Shown: one piece after another, positions 11,244-21,309 of the stretch
Layout of the letters: every line of letters begins with the position of its first letter
How positions within the stretch are numbered: position 1 is the stretch's first letter
Assembly: GCF_017874035.1 (NCBI RefSeq)
Contig: NZ_JAGGKV010000007.1
Coordinates: 1-64,000 of the forward strand
Source: Paenibacillus aceris
Lineage (GTDB): Bacteria > Bacillota > Bacilli > Paenibacillales > NBRC-103111
Direction: 5' to 3'
Length of the DNA stretch: 64,000 bases
Notes under the pieces: generated by a model
What the model was told of the DNA's origin: nothing
Database searches by the model: none
The model's input: the letters and a program-made list of their open reading frames with translations, nothing else
Translations under genes and position numbers: made by a program

Positions 11244-11603
11244 GTGGAAAAAGAATATAGATTAGCTAAAAGAGAAGACTTCAATAAGATTTACCGGTAT
11301 GGCAAATCAATGGCCAATCATCAGTTCGTTCTATATTATTTGCCTCAGCCTAAATTGGAAAATTTCCGACTTGGCATATCTGTGAGTAAAAAAGTGGGGA
11401 ATGCGGTTGTCCGGAACCGCTTGAGGCGAATGGTCAAAGAGATCATCCGTTTGAAAAAAGAGAATTTGATGCCACATTATGATTACATTTTGCTCGCCAG
11501 AAAACCCGTTGTAGACATGGAATATGCTGAGATGGAAAAGAGCATCTGGCATGTTATCCGAAAAGCTTCTTTATTAAAAAGAAACGACACAATAAAAAAG
11601 TGA
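11244..11603 (+). CDS. rnpA: Ribonuclease P protein component
   Basis: RnpA is the protein cofactor of RNase P, which matures the 5' ends of tRNAs. The 119-residue protein shows LGISVSKKVGNAVVRNRLRR, containing the family RNR motif that contacts RNase P RNA. It begins with GTG, with GGAG about eleven bases ahead. It follows rpmH and precedes spoIIIJ as usual. No yidD gene lies between rnpA and spoIIIJ, unlike in proteobacteria. Confidence 0.97.
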   Translation: MEKEYRLAKREDFNKIYRYGKSMANHQFVLYYLPQPKLENFRLGISVSKKVGNAVVRNRLRRMVKEIIRLKKENLMPHYDYILLARKPVVDMEYAEMEKSIWHVIRKASLLKRNDTIKK

Positions 11604-11674
11604 AGCTATATTTCCTTGCACGCTGAAATTGTGTTATAGTTTATGTTGGAAAAGATATTTAGGAGGATCTCATT

Positions 11675-12448
11675 TTGACTCGTCGACTCTATTTGCTTGC
11701 AGCTGTTTCTGCGTTGATCTTATTGTTGTCAGGATGTAGTCCTAGTAGCTCTGCTATGGCACCAATTGATCCTAATACCGCAAGTTTTTTCGTTAAATAT
11801 TTCGTGTACCCGCTTTCGCAAACGCTCGACTGGTTCGCCGTTAAGTTATGGGGCCAATATGGTTTATCCATCTTAGTCGTGACCCTCATTATTCGTCTCA
11901 TCATTTTACCTCTGACACTGAAACAGTATAAGAGCTCTAAGCGGATGCAGGAATTGCAGCCTGAGATGAAAAAGCTTAAAGAAAAGTATAAAGATGATGC
12001 GAAGAAACAGCAGGAAGAAACAATGAAGTTATTCCAGTCAAATGGTGTGAATCCGTTAGCCGGATGTTTCCCGATCATTGTTCAAATGCCAATTCTGATT
12101 GCGCTTTATCAAGCTATCATGCGTAATGACCACATTCGTGAACATACTTTTTTATGGATGAATTTAGGCCAGCCTGATCACTACTACATACTTCCTTTGA
12201 TCGCCGCGGCAACGACTTTCGTTCAACAAATGTTTATGTCTTCTCAAATGAATCAACAAATGAAAAGCTTACTATACATTTTCCCGGTAATGATTTTCGT
12301 AATGTCCATGAATTTCGCAGCTGCTCTGCCGCTGTACTGGATTTACGGTAATATTTTCACCATTATTCAGTCTTACTTTATTTATGGTTCTCCTGGAAAA
12401 CAAAAAAATCCTGGATCTCAAAATAATAAGGGTGGCCTGTCCAAATGA
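11675..12448 (+). CDS. spoIIIJ: Membrane protein insertase YidC/OxaA family (SpoIIIJ)
   Basis: YidC-family insertases place proteins in the cytoplasmic membrane; SpoIIIJ is the paralog needed for sporulation in B. subtilis. The 257-residue protein has a lipoprotein signal with lipobox LLSGC (Cys21) and five hydrophobic segments. The conserved arginine of the hydrophilic groove appears in LIIRLIILPLTLKQY. A charged cytoplasmic loop follows (KKLKEKYKDDAKKQQEE). Translation starts at TTG after AGGAGG. The stop overlaps the jag start by four bases, so the pair is translationally coupled. Confidence 0.96.
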   Translation: MTRRLYLLAAVSALILLLSGCSPSSSAMAPIDPNTASFFVKYFVYPLSQTLDWFAVKLWGQYGLSILVVTLIIRLIILPLTLKQYKSSKRMQELQPEMKKLKEKYKDDAKKQQEETMKLFQSNGVNPLAGCFPIIVQMPILIALYQAIMRNDHIREHTFLWMNLGQPDHYYILPLIAAATTFVQQMFMSSQMNQQMKSLLYIFPVMIFVMSMNFAAALPLYWIYGNIFTIIQSYFIYGSPGKQKNPGSQNNKGGLSK

Positions 12449-13062
12449 AAAAAATTGTGGTGACTGGAAAAACTATTGAGTTGGCGGTGAAAGCCGGTCT
12501 TTCTCAATGGCAGGTTTCGGAGGATCGTGTAAAGATTCATATTTTGGAGCAACCCTCGCGAGGGTTGTTCGGGTTTATTGGTTCCAAAGAAGCTAAGGTT
12601 GAGCTTGAATTGATACCAGATCCACTTGAGGAAGCCATTGCTTTCTTACAAGATATGTTCGAAGCGATGAAAATTTCCATCACCATAGATACGACAAAGG
12701 ATCGCGAAGGCTACCTTTTGAATATGAGTGGCTCTGAGTTAGGGATTTTGATCGGAAAAAGAGGACAAACCCTTGATGCGCTGCAGTATTTAGTTAATAT
12801 TGTCGCAAATCGTTATGCGAACTCGCATTTTCGCATTATCTTAGATGCGGAAAATTTCCGTGACAGACGGAAGAAAACGCTGGAGGAACTAGCCTTAAGG
12901 CTGGCGAATCGTGTCATAAAGTCGAAAAAAGAAGTTATTTTGGAGCCGATGAACTCGCAAGAGCGCAAGATTATTCATGCTGAGTTGCAAGGGCACCCTG
13001 TTGTCAAAACATATAGCAAAGGCGAAGAACCGAATCGTCGGGTTGTAATCGCCGTCAAATAA
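12445..13062 (+). CDS. jag: RNA-binding protein Jag/KhpB (Jag-N, KH and R3H domains)
   Basis: The 205-residue protein has the Jag N-terminal domain at about 1-50 (MKKIVVTGKTIELAV, SRGLFGFIGS). A KH domain with the GKRGQ loop lies near 110-115, and a C-terminal R3H domain contains SQERKIIHAEL. Jag (KhpB) binds RNA and affects cell elongation in several Firmicutes. It overlaps spoIIIJ by ATGA, the near-universal pairing. A 73-base gap separates it from mnmE. Confidence 0.95.
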   Translation: MKKIVVTGKTIELAVKAGLSQWQVSEDRVKIHILEQPSRGLFGFIGSKEAKVELELIPDPLEEAIAFLQDMFEAMKISITIDTTKDREGYLLNMSGSELGILIGKRGQTLDALQYLVNIVANRYANSHFRIILDAENFRDRRKKTLEELALRLANRVIKSKKEVILEPMNSQERKIIHAELQGHPVVKTYSKGEEPNRRVVIAVK

Positions 13063-13135
13063 CGTTAGCCGCAATGACTTATGCTCATGTCATTGCTTTT
13101 TCTTTAAGATGAGGTAAATTCGAGGTGTAAATACT

Positions 13136-14512
13136 ATGTTAAATGATACGATTGCTGCTATTTCTACGCCACTCGGCGAGGGTGGGATAGCGGTTATTCG
13201 TGTGAGCGGAGATGAAGCCGTTCCACTGGTGGAGCGCGTTTTTCGCTCAAAAACGAAATTATCTGATGCTGTGACGCATACGGTACATTATGGATTCATT
13301 GTAGAACCTGCTTCTGCCGAAAAGGTAGAGGAGGTTCTCGTTACTTTAATGAAAGCTCCTCGTTCATTTACGATGGAGGATGTGGTAGAAGTCAGCTGCC
13401 ACGGGGGCATCGTCTCTGTGAAGAAGGTGCTGGATTTGCTGCTGCAGCAAGGGATTCGATTGGCTGAACCTGGCGAATTCACGAAACGAGCTTTCCTAAA
13501 CGGTCGAATCGATTTGACACAGGCGGAAGCTGTTATTGACTTGATCCGTGCCAAATCGGATCGAGCTTTTAAGGTAGCGTTGAAGCAGGTTGAAGGAAAT
13601 TTGTCGAAACAAATCAAGCATTTGCGATATGTGCTTGTCGAATTAATGGCACATGTCGAAGTGAATATTGATTACCCAGAGCATGATGTTGAAGAAATGA
13701 CGAATGCTTTCATAAAAGGCAAATGCGACACGGTTATGGTTGAAATTGACCGTCTTTTGGTGACCGCTGAACAAGGTAAAATCTTGCGCGAGGGAATTGA
13801 AACAGCAATTGTCGGCAGGCCGAATGTTGGGAAATCCTCGCTGCTGAATGAATTGGCGCAGGAAAATAGAGCGATCGTAACGGATATTCCAGGTACAACT
13901 AGGGATGTCATTGAGGAGTTCGTGAATGTTGGCGGTATTCCACTCAAGTTGTTGGATACTGCGGGTATTCGAGAAACGACGGATATTGTGGAACAAATCG
14001 GAGTCGAACGATCAAAAACGGCGCTAGCTGAGGCGGACCTCATTTTATTGGTGCTGAATAGCAATGAGGAACTCCAATTAGATGAGATTGCGCTAATGAA
14101 GCAATTGGCCGATAAGCAAACGATTGTTATTTTGAATAAGATCGATTTGAGTCGAAGATTGGATGTCGAACAAGTTCTGAGTTATTTTCCAAAAGAACGT
14201 ATTGTCGAGTTATCTCTGATTGAGAATAAAGGTATCGATGATTTAGAAAAAGCGATTGCTGCGATTTTCTTTGAGGGTAAACTAGAATCAAGTGACCTGA
14301 CGTATGTTAGTAATGTTCGACACATATCTTTGTTGAAGCAAGCGAAACGTTCCTTGCAGGATGCACTCGATGCTAACGAGCAGTATGTGCCGATTGACAT
14401 GATACAAATCGACATCCGAGCGGCATGGGAGCAGCTTGGCGAAATTATCGGTGATTCTGTTGGTGAATCATTGATCGATCAAATTTTTACACAATTCTGC
14501 TTAGGTAAATGA
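13136..14512 (+). CDS. mnmE: tRNA modification GTPase MnmE (TrmE)
   Basis: MnmE, with MnmG, installs the carboxymethylaminomethyl group on U34 of certain tRNAs. The 458-residue protein shows the N-terminal formyl-THF-binding domain, then the G domain with GRPNVGKSS at 227-235, DTAG and NKID. It ends in FTQFCLGK, the C-terminal motif with the conserved cysteine. It is followed directly by mnmG, its partner, after 48 bases. Confidence 0.98.
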   Translation: MLNDTIAAISTPLGEGGIAVIRVSGDEAVPLVERVFRSKTKLSDAVTHTVHYGFIVEPASAEKVEEVLVTLMKAPRSFTMEDVVEVSCHGGIVSVKKVLDLLLQQGIRLAEPGEFTKRAFLNGRIDLTQAEAVIDLIRAKSDRAFKVALKQVEGNLSKQIKHLRYVLVELMAHVEVNIDYPEHDVEEMTNAFIKGKCDTVMVEIDRLLVTAEQGKILREGIETAIVGRPNVGKSSLLNELAQENRAIVTDIPGTTRDVIEEFVNVGGIPLKLLDTAGIRETTDIVEQIGVERSKTALAEADLILLVLNSNEELQLDEIALMKQLADKQTIVILNKIDLSRRLDVEQVLSYFPKERIVELSLIENKGIDDLEKAIAAIFFEGKLESSDLTYVSNVRHISLLKQAKRSLQDALDANEQYVPIDMIQIDIRAAWEQLGEIIGDSVGESLIDQIFTQFCLGK

Positions 14513-14560
14513 AAACCGACAGCATTTTCGTTTTCATAAAAGAGGGAGGGACTTTGAACG

Positions 14561-16450
14561 ATGGGATATCATGCAGGTGATTATGATGTTATTGTCATCG
14601 GCGCCGGACACGCAGGTTGCGAATCTGCTCTGGCTTCTGCCCGCATGGGCTGTAATACACTACTTTTAACAATCAATCTGGACATGGTTGCTTTCATGCC
14701 ATGTAATCCATCTATTGGTGGTCCTGCGAAGGGCCACGTCGTTCGAGAAATCGATGCGCTCGGTGGCGAGATGGGTCGTAACATCGACAAGACATACATT
14801 CAGATGCGAATGCTGAATACAGGGAAAGGTCCAGCTGTGCATGCACTTCGGGCACAAGCCGACAAATTTTCATATCAGCACAAAATGAAAGAAACGATTG
14901 AAGCAACAGCTAACTTAACGTTACGCCAAGGCATGGCCGAGGAGCTCATCGTTGAAAACGGAGTAATCAAAGGAGTTATTACAAAGACTGATGCCGAATA
15001 CTATGCAAAAGCAATAGTGCTTACGACAGGTACTTATCTAAGAGGTAAAGTTATTATGGGTGAGCTTATGTATGAGAGTGGCCCGAATAATCAACAGCCT
15101 TCTGTTAAGTTATCCGAGTCTTTGCGTAAGTTAGGCTTTGATCTGGTTCGTTTTAAAACGGGAACTCCGCCGCGGGTTCATAAGGATTCCATTGATTTTA
15201 GCAAAACGGAAATTCAACCTGGTGATGATGAACCTAAATTTTTCTCTTTTGAAACAAAGACGGGTTCTAATGAGCAATTGCCTTGTTGGTTAACGTATAC
15301 GTCTGAAGAAACGCACAACATCATTAACTCGAATTTGCATCGAGCTCCAATGTTTTCGGGAGCCATTGAAGGGACTGGACCAAGATATTGTCCTTCCATC
15401 GAGGATAAAATTGTTCGTTTCGCCGACAAACCGAAGCATCAAATTTTCTTAGAGCCAGAAGGCCGCAATACATCCGAGTATTATGTTCAAGGGTTATCTA
15501 CGAGTATGCCTGAAGATGTGCAGCTTGGCATTTTGCGCTCAATCCCAGGACTTGAAAAAGTAGAAATGATGCGTACCGGTTATGCCATTGAATACGACGC
15601 AGTTGTTCCTACACAACTAAAGCCATCTCTTGAGACTAAGCTTGTTAGCGGATTATTTACTGCAGGGCAAATCAATGGGACATCTGGTTATGAAGAAGCT
15701 GCTGGGCAAGGGGTTATGGCCGGGATTAATGCGGCTCGTAAAGTGCAAGGCAAAGAGGCGGTTGTTCTGGATAGGTCAGAAGGATACATTGGCGTTCTTA
15801 TTGATGATCTAGTGACGAAAGGAACGAATGAGCCTTACCGTCTATTAACATCACGCGCTGAATACCGTTTGCTGCTTCGTCATGACAATGCAGATATGCG
15901 GTTAACGCCTATCGGCCATGAAATTGGTTTGATTTCTGAGGAGCGCTATGCGACATTTTTAAACAAGAAGGCATTAGTCGATCAAGAAATCGAACGTTTG
16001 AATACGGATAAGATTAGACCGGAACCGCATGTCCAACAGTTGTTGGAAAGCTTGGAAAGCGTGATTTTGAATAATTCTGTTCCGGCTATCGCACTTCTTC
16101 GTCGTCCTGAAATTGAGTATAAGCATATTGAGCAAATGTCTCCTTCACCACTCGAGCTGGATGATGAAATGAAGGAACAAGTTGAAATTCAAGTGAAATA
16201 TGCGGGTTACATTGAAAAGCAAAGCAATCAAGTAGAACGTCTGCGAAAAATGGAAAAGAAAAAGATTCCTGATGATATTGAGTACAGCGAGATTCACGGG
16301 ATTGCGACGGAAGCTAAGCAAAAACTGGCTAAAATCCGTCCGATATCGATTGGTCAAGCTTCGCGTATTGCGGGTGTTACTCCATCGGATATTTCGATTC
16401 TTCTTGTTTATTTGGAACACTATAACAGAGTCACTGCGGCTAGAGGTTAA
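14561..16450 (+). CDS. mnmG: tRNA uridine-5-carboxymethylaminomethyl modification enzyme MnmG (GidA)
   Basis: This FAD-dependent partner of MnmE has 629 residues. The FAD-binding motif [20 protein letters not shown] is near the N terminus. The conserved stretch [14 protein letters not shown] and the C-terminal region [20 protein letters not shown] are also present. MnmG and MnmE form the complex that modifies wobble uridine. The gene starts at ATG, with AGGGAGGG about twelve bases ahead. It ends only three bases before rsmG and probably shares its transcript. Confidence 0.98.
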   Translation: MGYHAGDYDVIVIGAGHAGCESALASARMGCNTLLLTINLDMVAFMPCNPSIGGPAKGHVVREIDALGGEMGRNIDKTYIQMRMLNTGKGPAVHALRAQADKFSYQHKMKETIEATANLTLRQGMAEELIVENGVIKGVITKTDAEYYAKAIVLTTGTYLRGKVIMGELMYESGPNNQQPSVKLSESLRKLGFDLVRFKTGTPPRVHKDSIDFSKTEIQPGDDEPKFFSFETKTGSNEQLPCWLTYTSEETHNIINSNLHRAPMFSGAIEGTGPRYCPSIEDKIVRFADKPKHQIFLEPEGRNTSEYYVQGLSTSMPEDVQLGILRSIPGLEKVEMMRTGYAIEYDAVVPTQLKPSLETKLVSGLFTAGQINGTSGYEEAAGQGVMAGINAARKVQGKEAVVLDRSEGYIGVLIDDLVTKGTNEPYRLLTSRAEYRLLLRHDNADMRLTPIGHEIGLISEERYATFLNKKALVDQEIERLNTDKIRPEPHVQQLLESLESVILNNSVPAIALLRRPEIEYKHIEQMSPSPLELDDEMKEQVEIQVKYAGYIEKQSNQVERLRKMEKKKIPDDIEYSEIHGIATEAKQKLAKIRPISIGQASRIAGVTPSDISILLVYLEHYNRVTAARG

Positions 16451-16453
16451 TAT

Positions 16454-17182
16454 ATGGATGCTACTCAACAACAATTTGTTCAATTATTAGAAAAGCAAAA
16501 CATTTCTCTTTGTACTCTACAACTGGATCAATTCGAGCAGTACTACAAGACACTTGTAGAGTGGAACGAGAAGATGAATCTTACAGGCATTACAGAAAGA
16601 GAGCAGGTTTATTTGAAACATTTTTATGACTCTCTTTCTGTTGCTTTTAATTTTGATGTGGGCTCCGTGTCTACTATTGCAGACATAGGTTCAGGTGCGG
16701 GGTTTCCGAGTATCCCTTTGAAAATCGCTTTTCCTCATCTTAAAGTTACGATCGTGGATTCTTTGAATAAGCGAATAATATTTCTGAAAGAGCTAGTTTC
16801 ACAATTGGGCCTATCTGATACAGAGTGTGTTCATGGTAGAGCAGAGGATATTGCTAGATTGCCTAAATATCGCGATCAGTTCGATCTGGCTACTGCTAGA
16901 GCTGTCGCTAGACTTCAAGTGTTGAATGAATTTTGTCTTCCGTTTGTGAAGAAGGATGGCACATTTATCGCAATGAAGGGCTCAGAAATTGAAGAAGAGT
17001 TAAGCGACTCTTCCTTTAGTCTAACTGAGTTAAAGGGGAAAGTGGTCAGAGTTCTTAAAATGCAGCTGCCTATTGAGGAATCGTTGCGGCATTTTGTTGA
17101 GATTCATAAGCTAGCAGCGACTCCCGCTAAGTACCCTAGAAAAGCTGGGATTCCACTGAAGGAACCTCTTATGAAACTGTGA
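16454..17182 (+). CDS. rsmG: 16S rRNA (guanine-N7)-methyltransferase RsmG (GidB)
   Basis: RsmG methylates G527 of 16S rRNA, and its loss gives low-level streptomycin resistance. The 242-residue protein has the SAM-binding motif IADIGSGAGFPSIPLKIAFP, followed by VDSLNKRIIFL and TARAVARLQVLNEF, all typical. GAGGT precedes the ATG by eight bases. The gene ends the mnmE-mnmG-rsmG run, and a parS site begins four bases after its stop codon. Confidence 0.97.
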   Translation: MDATQQQFVQLLEKQNISLCTLQLDQFEQYYKTLVEWNEKMNLTGITEREQVYLKHFYDSLSVAFNFDVGSVSTIADIGSGAGFPSIPLKIAFPHLKVTIVDSLNKRIIFLKELVSQLGLSDTECVHGRAEDIARLPKYRDQFDLATARAVARLQVLNEFCLPFVKKDGTFIAMKGSEIEEELSDSSFSLTELKGKVVRVLKMQLPIEESLRHFVEIHKLAATPAKYPRKAGIPLKEPLMKL

Positions 17183-17185
17183 AAA

Positions 17186-17201
17186 TGTTCCACGTGAAAC
17201 A
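17186..17201. other. parS centromere-like site
   Basis: The 16 bases TGTTCCACGTGAAACA are a perfect match to the bacterial parS palindrome bound by ParB/Spo0J. It lies between rsmG and noc. ParB loads here and recruits condensin to organise the origin region. Confidence 0.95.
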
Positions 17202-17255
17202 TTTCGTCTAAGTTTCACAATTTGTAAAAGCAGGAAATCCAGCTTCAATGGAGAA

Positions 17256-17264
17256 TGTTATAAT
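17256..17264 (+). promoter_or_regulatory. Probable extended -10 promoter of noc
   Basis: TGTTATAAT is a TGn extended -10 element with a perfect TATAAT at 17259-17264. No clear -35 is seen. Transcription from here would include the structured element at 17329-17392 in the noc leader. Confidence 0.5.
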
Positions 17265-17328
17265 AGTAAGAATCTATTCTATTTGTAGTGAGTTTATGTG
17301 ATTGCACTTGTCATACTTCGCCGTAATG

Positions 17329-17392
17329 TTGACAAGCGTTTTCGTTCTGTAGGACGAAGAGGTCGTCTATCTTTGGATCGTATTGGTCGCTT
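17329..17392 (+). repeat. Structured leader element, copy A (second copy at 24760-24822)
   Basis: The segment begins TTGACAAGCG. It contains the perfect stem-loop TTCGTTC-TGTA-GGACGAA (17341-17358), which is followed by TCGTCT. That last segment could pair with GGACGA instead, giving two mutually exclusive hairpins. AAGCG (17334-17338) can pair with CGCTT (17388-17392) to close the element. A clearly related sequence lies at 24760-24822 with the hairpin preserved. It ends 33 bases before the noc start. I do not recognise it as a known RNA family. Confidence 0.55.
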
Positions 17393-17425
17393 AAACTACG
17401 GGAAGAGTTGGTGGTAAGGTTTCTT

Positions 17426-18241
17426 ATGAAAGAACAAATTTCAAAGCTATTTGGACTTGCTGATCGTTCGTCGACGGATGAAGTCAAAAACATACCTGTT
17501 AATAATATTATTCCAAGCCCCTATCAACCTAGGACCTTATTTGATGATGATCGAATTGATGAATTGTGCCAAACGATTCGAACGCATGGTGTTATTCAGC
17601 CAATCGTTGTCAGAGTCAAAAACAATACATTCGAGCTCATTGCCGGTGAACGACGGTTAAGGGCTGTTAAGAAGCTCGGACTTGATACAATTCCAGCTAT
17701 CGTACGAGATTTTAATGATTCTCAAGCTGCCTCAATCGCTCTTATCGAGAATCTACAGCGAGAAGGTTTAACTGCTATAGAAGAAGCGGCTGCTTATCAG
17801 CAGCTGATTGAAATGCACGATCTAACGCAAGAAAGTTTGGCTCAGCGACTTGGTAAAAGCCAATCAACCATTGCGAATAAGATTCGACTTTTACATTTAA
17901 GCGAACCTGTTAAGATGGCTTTGATGGAAAGAAAGATCACGGAGCGCCATGCGAGAGCTTTATTAGCTTTAGATCAAGAAGAGCTTCAAGTGAAAATTCT
18001 TGAAGAAGTGATTGCCAAAGAGTTGAATGTTAAACAAACAGAAATTAAGATCAACTTTTTGAAAGAAGCTACGAAGATTAAGAAATCTCGTCGCGTTTCG
18101 TTTTCAAAAGATGTTCGTCTTGCTTTGAACACGATTCGGCAATCCGTTGAAATGGTGACCAGCTCGGGTCTAAATATTAATACACATGAGCAAGATCATG
18201 AGGACCATTACGAAATCATAATTAAAATTCCTAAAAAATAA
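17426..18241 (+). CDS. noc: Nucleoid occlusion protein Noc
   Basis: Noc is a ParB-family CTPase that binds its own DNA sites and keeps the division septum away from unsegregated chromosome. From the ATG at 17426 the protein has 271 residues and begins [14 protein letters not shown]. This matches the amphipathic membrane-targeting start of B. subtilis Noc and is why I prefer it to the upstream GTG at 17408. The CTP-binding motif AGERRLRA and the helix-turn-helix region [17 protein letters not shown] are present. A terminator follows, so noc is probably transcribed alone. Noc and Spo0J are paralogs; position and N terminus make this one Noc. Confidence 0.94.
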   Translation: MKEQISKLFGLADRSSTDEVKNIPVNNIIPSPYQPRTLFDDDRIDELCQTIRTHGVIQPIVVRVKNNTFELIAGERRLRAVKKLGLDTIPAIVRDFNDSQAASIALIENLQREGLTAIEEAAAYQQLIEMHDLTQESLAQRLGKSQSTIANKIRLLHLSEPVKMALMERKITERHARALLALDQEELQVKILEEVIAKELNVKQTEIKINFLKEATKIKKSRRVSFSKDVRLALNTIRQSVEMVTSSGLNINTHEQDHEDHYEIIIKIPKK

Positions 18242-18261
18242 TGAGCATTTATTGCTACCTT

Positions 18262-18285
18262 AAACGGCGCAAGCCGTTTTTTTGC
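18262..18285 (+). terminator. Rho-independent terminator after noc
   Basis: Perfect seven-pair stem AAACGGC-GCAA-GCCGTTT continuing into seven T residues. Confidence 0.9.
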
Positions 18286-18402
18286 ATCTTATGAGATAAA
18301 TCTATCAAATATAGATAAGGTAACTAGCTGGTAGATATGTTAAGATAGATATACTGCTTTATGAATGGCATTTGGAACATAAGCGATTGAGGTGAAATGG
18401 TT

Positions 18403-19161
18403 TTGTCTAAAATTATAGCAATAACGAATCAGAAGGGTGGCGTCGGTAAGACGACAACTTCTGTGAATTTGGGAGCTTCCTTAGCTTCACTAGGGAAGAG
18501 AGTGCTGCTCGTTGACATCGATCCACAAGGGAATACGACAAGTGGTATTGGTGTGAACAAGGCCGATGTCGTGAACTGCATCTATGATGTGCTTATTAAC
18601 GATGTTCATCCCAAAGATGCAACGGTAGATACGAATGTTCCAAATCTTAAAATTGTACCTGCGACTATTCAACTCGCGGGCGCAGAGATTGAGCTTGTTC
18701 CAACAATCTCGAGAGAAGTTAGATTAAAGAAGTCTTTGCAACTAGTTAAACATATGTATGATTACATTCTTATTGATTGTCCACCTTCGTTAGGTCTTCT
18801 TACGATTAATTCTCTTACAGCTGCGGATTCAGTTATTATCCCAATTCAATGTGAATACTACGCGCTTGAAGGATTAAGTCAACTGCTTAATACAGTTCGC
18901 TTGGTCCAAAAGCATCTTAATACAGGGCTTCAAATTGAAGGTGTTTTGTTGACGATGTTTGACGCTAGAACGAACCTCGGCATTCAGGTTATTGAGGAAG
19001 TTAAGAAATACTTCCAAACTAAAGTATATCAAACGATTATCCCGCGGAATGTTCGCTTAAGCGAAGCACCCAGTCATGGACAATCGATTATTACTTATGA
19101 TCCTAGATCAAAAGGCGCGGAAGTGTATTTAGAGCTTGCGAAGGAAGTGATCTCGATATGA
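18403..19161 (+). CDS. soj: Chromosome partitioning ATPase Soj (ParA)
   Basis: Soj is the ParA-type Walker ATPase that works with Spo0J in origin segregation and in controlling DnaA. The deviant Walker A motif KGGVGKTTT lies near the N terminus, with DIDPQGN and LIDCPPSLG further on. I favour the TTG at 18403 (start MSKIIAITNQ, 252 residues), because GAGGTG lies eight bases ahead and because known Soj proteins begin this way. An ATG at 18397 lies only two bases from that site. The last four bases overlap the spo0J start. Confidence 0.96.
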   Translation: MSKIIAITNQKGGVGKTTTSVNLGASLASLGKRVLLVDIDPQGNTTSGIGVNKADVVNCIYDVLINDVHPKDATVDTNVPNLKIVPATIQLAGAEIELVPTISREVRLKKSLQLVKHMYDYILIDCPPSLGLLTINSLTAADSVIIPIQCEYYALEGLSQLLNTVRLVQKHLNTGLQIEGVLLTMFDARTNLGIQVIEEVKKYFQTKVYQTIIPRNVRLSEAPSHGQSIITYDPRSKGAEVYLELAKEVISI

Positions 19162-20030
19162 CCAAAGGCCTAAACAAAGGTTTAGGTAAAGGATTGGATG
19201 CTTTAATTACATCACTACACATTGATGAAAGCGATAAAGTCATTCAAATTCCTTTAGCCCAATTGAGAGCTAACCCTTATCAACCTAGAAAGCATTTTAA
19301 TGAAGATAGCATTAAAGAGTTAGCCGATTCGATTAAAGAGCATGGCGTTATCCAACCGATTATTGTTCGTAAGGTTCTTAAAGGTTATGAAATAATTGCT
19401 GGTGAGAGAAGGTACCGAGCTTCTCAGGTTTCAGGACTTGCAACGATTCCTGCAGTTGAACGGAATTTTACAGACCAACAGGTCATGGAAATAGCTTTAA
19501 TTGAGAATGTTCAGCGCGAAGACTTAAACGCTATGGAGATTGCATTTGCTTATCAAGGGATTATCGACCAGTTTTCGTTAACCCAAGAGGAGCTTTCTGC
19601 AAAGGTTGGAAAGAGCCGTTCTCATATTGCAAACTTCCTAAGACTGCTTCAATTACCTGAATCCATCAAGCAATATGTTTCACGTGGAACATTATCCATG
19701 GGGCATGCAAGAGCCATTGTCGGCGTGAAGGATGACACGATCAAGAAAGAGCTTGCAGAAACGACGATAAGTAAACAGTGGAGTGTCCGTGAACTTGAAG
19801 AAGCTGTGAAAATGCTGGAAGAGACACCTGGACAGGAAAAAGAAAAAACGAAGCAAAAAGAAAAAAATAGAGATCCCTATATCAATCAAGCCGAAGATCA
19901 GCTGAGAGATATTTATCGCACAACGGTAAAAATCAAAAATCAGCAGGATAAGGGTAAAATTGAGCTTCTCTACTATTCAAAAGATGACTTGAACCGTTTG
20001 CTAGAATTACTTCAAGGTAAAATCTCTTAA
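19158..20030 (+). CDS. spo0J: Chromosome partitioning protein Spo0J (ParB)
   Basis: Spo0J is the CTP-dependent clamp that loads at parS, organises the origin and affects entry into sporulation. The 290-residue protein starts with the ParA-interacting peptide KGLNKGLGKGLDAL. It has the CTPase motifs NPYQPR, AGERRYRA and ENVQREDLN, a helix-turn-helix (LSAKVGKSRSHIANFLRLLQL), a highly charged lysine/glutamate linker and a C-terminal dimerisation domain. A perfect parS lies inside its own coding sequence, as in B. subtilis. Confidence 0.98.
   Translation: MTKGLNKGLGKGLDALITSLHIDESDKVIQIPLAQLRANPYQPRKHFNEDSIKELADSIKEHGVIQPIIVRKVLKGYEIIAGERRYRASQVSGLATIPAVERNFTDQQVMEIALIENVQREDLNAMEIAFAYQGIIDQFSLTQEELSAKVGKSRSHIANFLRLLQLPESIKQYVSRGTLSMGHARAIVGVKDDTIKKELAETTISKQWSVRELEEAVKMLEETPGQEKEKTKQKEKNRDPYINQAEDQLRDIYRTTVKIKNQQDKGKIELLYYSKDDLNRLLELLQGKIS
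19676..19691. other. parS site inside spo0J
   Basis: TGTTTCACGTGGAACA is the exact reverse complement of the parS at 17186. It lies within the spo0J reading frame, as the strongest parS does in B. subtilis. Confidence 0.96.
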
Positions 20031-20037
20031 AGATTAG

Positions 20038-20091
20038 ATAGCATACCGATGGTTTTCTTTCGAACAGAAAGATCAAACTAAGGTATGCTAT
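20038..20091 (+). terminator. Long hairpin after spo0J, probable terminator
   Basis: Ten-base perfect arms ATAGCATACC (20038-20047) and GGTATGCTAT (20082-20091) enclose a smaller hairpin CTTTC/GAAAG. It begins seven bases after the spo0J stop. The following sequence ATTTAT is only weakly T-rich, so termination is likely but not certain. Confidence 0.55.
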
Positions 20092-20133
20092 ATTTATGAG
20101 TGGACCTTTGGTTCTATAGGAGAGGGTGGGAAT

Positions 20134-21294
20134 ATGAAGGGTGTTATGTATTTTGATCAAGCTGCATCATCTTGGCCTAAGCCGCCAGCTGTTTTGGATG
20201 CAATGATGACGTGCATGCAAGATTATGCAGCAAACCCCGGACGTGGAAGCCATCAGATGGCTGTAAAAGCAAGCAGAGTGTTATTTGAAACAAGAAAGAA
20301 CTTAGCTCGTTTATTCGGTATTAAAAACCCGAATGATCTATCGTTTACATTGAATACAACGCATGCGCTGAATCAAGCGATCAAAGGTTTTGTTAAACGG
20401 GGAGATCACGTGATTTGCACAAGTATTGAACATAACTCCGTGCGCAGACCTTTAGAATATTTGAAGGCAACAGCTGGAGTGGAACTTACATATATCAGTA
20501 ATGACCAAGAAGGTAATATCAAGCTAGATGAGTTAAAGATGGCGTTACGACCAAACACCTCGCTCATTGTTGTCAATCATAGCTCGAATTTGTTGGGGAC
20601 GATTATGCCAGTGGCGGAGATCGGTGAGATATGCCGTACGCATGGCGCCAAGCTGCTTGTAGACGCGGCTCAGAGTGCCGGTATACTGCCTATCCACGTG
20701 GGAGATATGAATATTGATATGTTAGCTTTTCCGGGCCACAAGGGGCTTCTAGGGCCTCAGGGGACGGGTGGGCTGTACATCCATCCTGACATTGATTTAG
20801 AACCGTTGTTGCATGGTGGAACAGGCAGTCAGTCGGAAGCTATTCATCAACCGACAGTACGTCCTGATCGGTATGAGGCTGGAACACAAAACACGGCTGG
20901 GATTGCCGGATTAAACGAGGGCGTCAAGTTCGTATTGGCGGAATCGATTGAGAAGATTCATGCAAAAGAGTGGCGTCAAACGCAAAGGCTGATGGAAGGG
21001 TTACTGGGAATTGAAGGGGTCACGATTCTTGGTCCAGCAGTTGGACAAAATAAAACAGGGATTGTTTCCTTTAATATCAATGATGCGGATTCCTCCGAAG
21101 TCGCATTTATTTTGGACCAATCTTTTCAAATTGCTGTACGCTCAGGTTATCATTGTTCGCCGCTTGCCCACGAATCGGCAGGCACATTGGCCAAGGGAGC
21201 AGTTCGAGCGAGTATAGGATATTTTACAACGGATGAAGAAGTGGATGCTCTGGTCTATGCAGTGAAAGAGATCCAGTCGCAGTATGCTAAGTAG
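20134..21294 (+). CDS. Cysteine desulfurase family protein (class V aminotransferase fold)
   Basis: The 386-residue PLP enzyme has the Schiff-base lysine in FPGHKGLLGPQGTG (His202-Lys203) and the conserved cysteine of SGYHCSP (Cys341), which in cysteine desulfurases carries the persulfide. The enzyme is of the group that begins YFDQAASSWPKP rather than classical NifS/IscS, and is often called EF2568-like. Removal of sulfur or selenium from cysteine or selenocysteine is inferred from the family. AGGAGAGGG lies ahead of the ATG. A DUF3343 sulfur-carrier-like gene lies 1.2 kb downstream. The role in this organism is unknown. Confidence 0.85.
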   Translation: MKGVMYFDQAASSWPKPPAVLDAMMTCMQDYAANPGRGSHQMAVKASRVLFETRKNLARLFGIKNPNDLSFTLNTTHALNQAIKGFVKRGDHVICTSIEHNSVRRPLEYLKATAGVELTYISNDQEGNIKLDELKMALRPNTSLIVVNHSSNLLGTIMPVAEIGEICRTHGAKLLVDAAQSAGILPIHVGDMNIDMLAFPGHKGLLGPQGTGGLYIHPDIDLEPLLHGGTGSQSEAIHQPTVRPDRYEAGTQNTAGIAGLNEGVKFVLAESIEKIHAKEWRQTQRLMEGLLGIEGVTILGPAVGQNKTGIVSFNINDADSSEVAFILDQSFQIAVRSGYHCSPLAHESAGTLAKGAVRASIGYFTTDEEVDALVYAVKEIQSQYAK

Positions 21295-21309
21295 AAAGAG
21301 GGATCAACC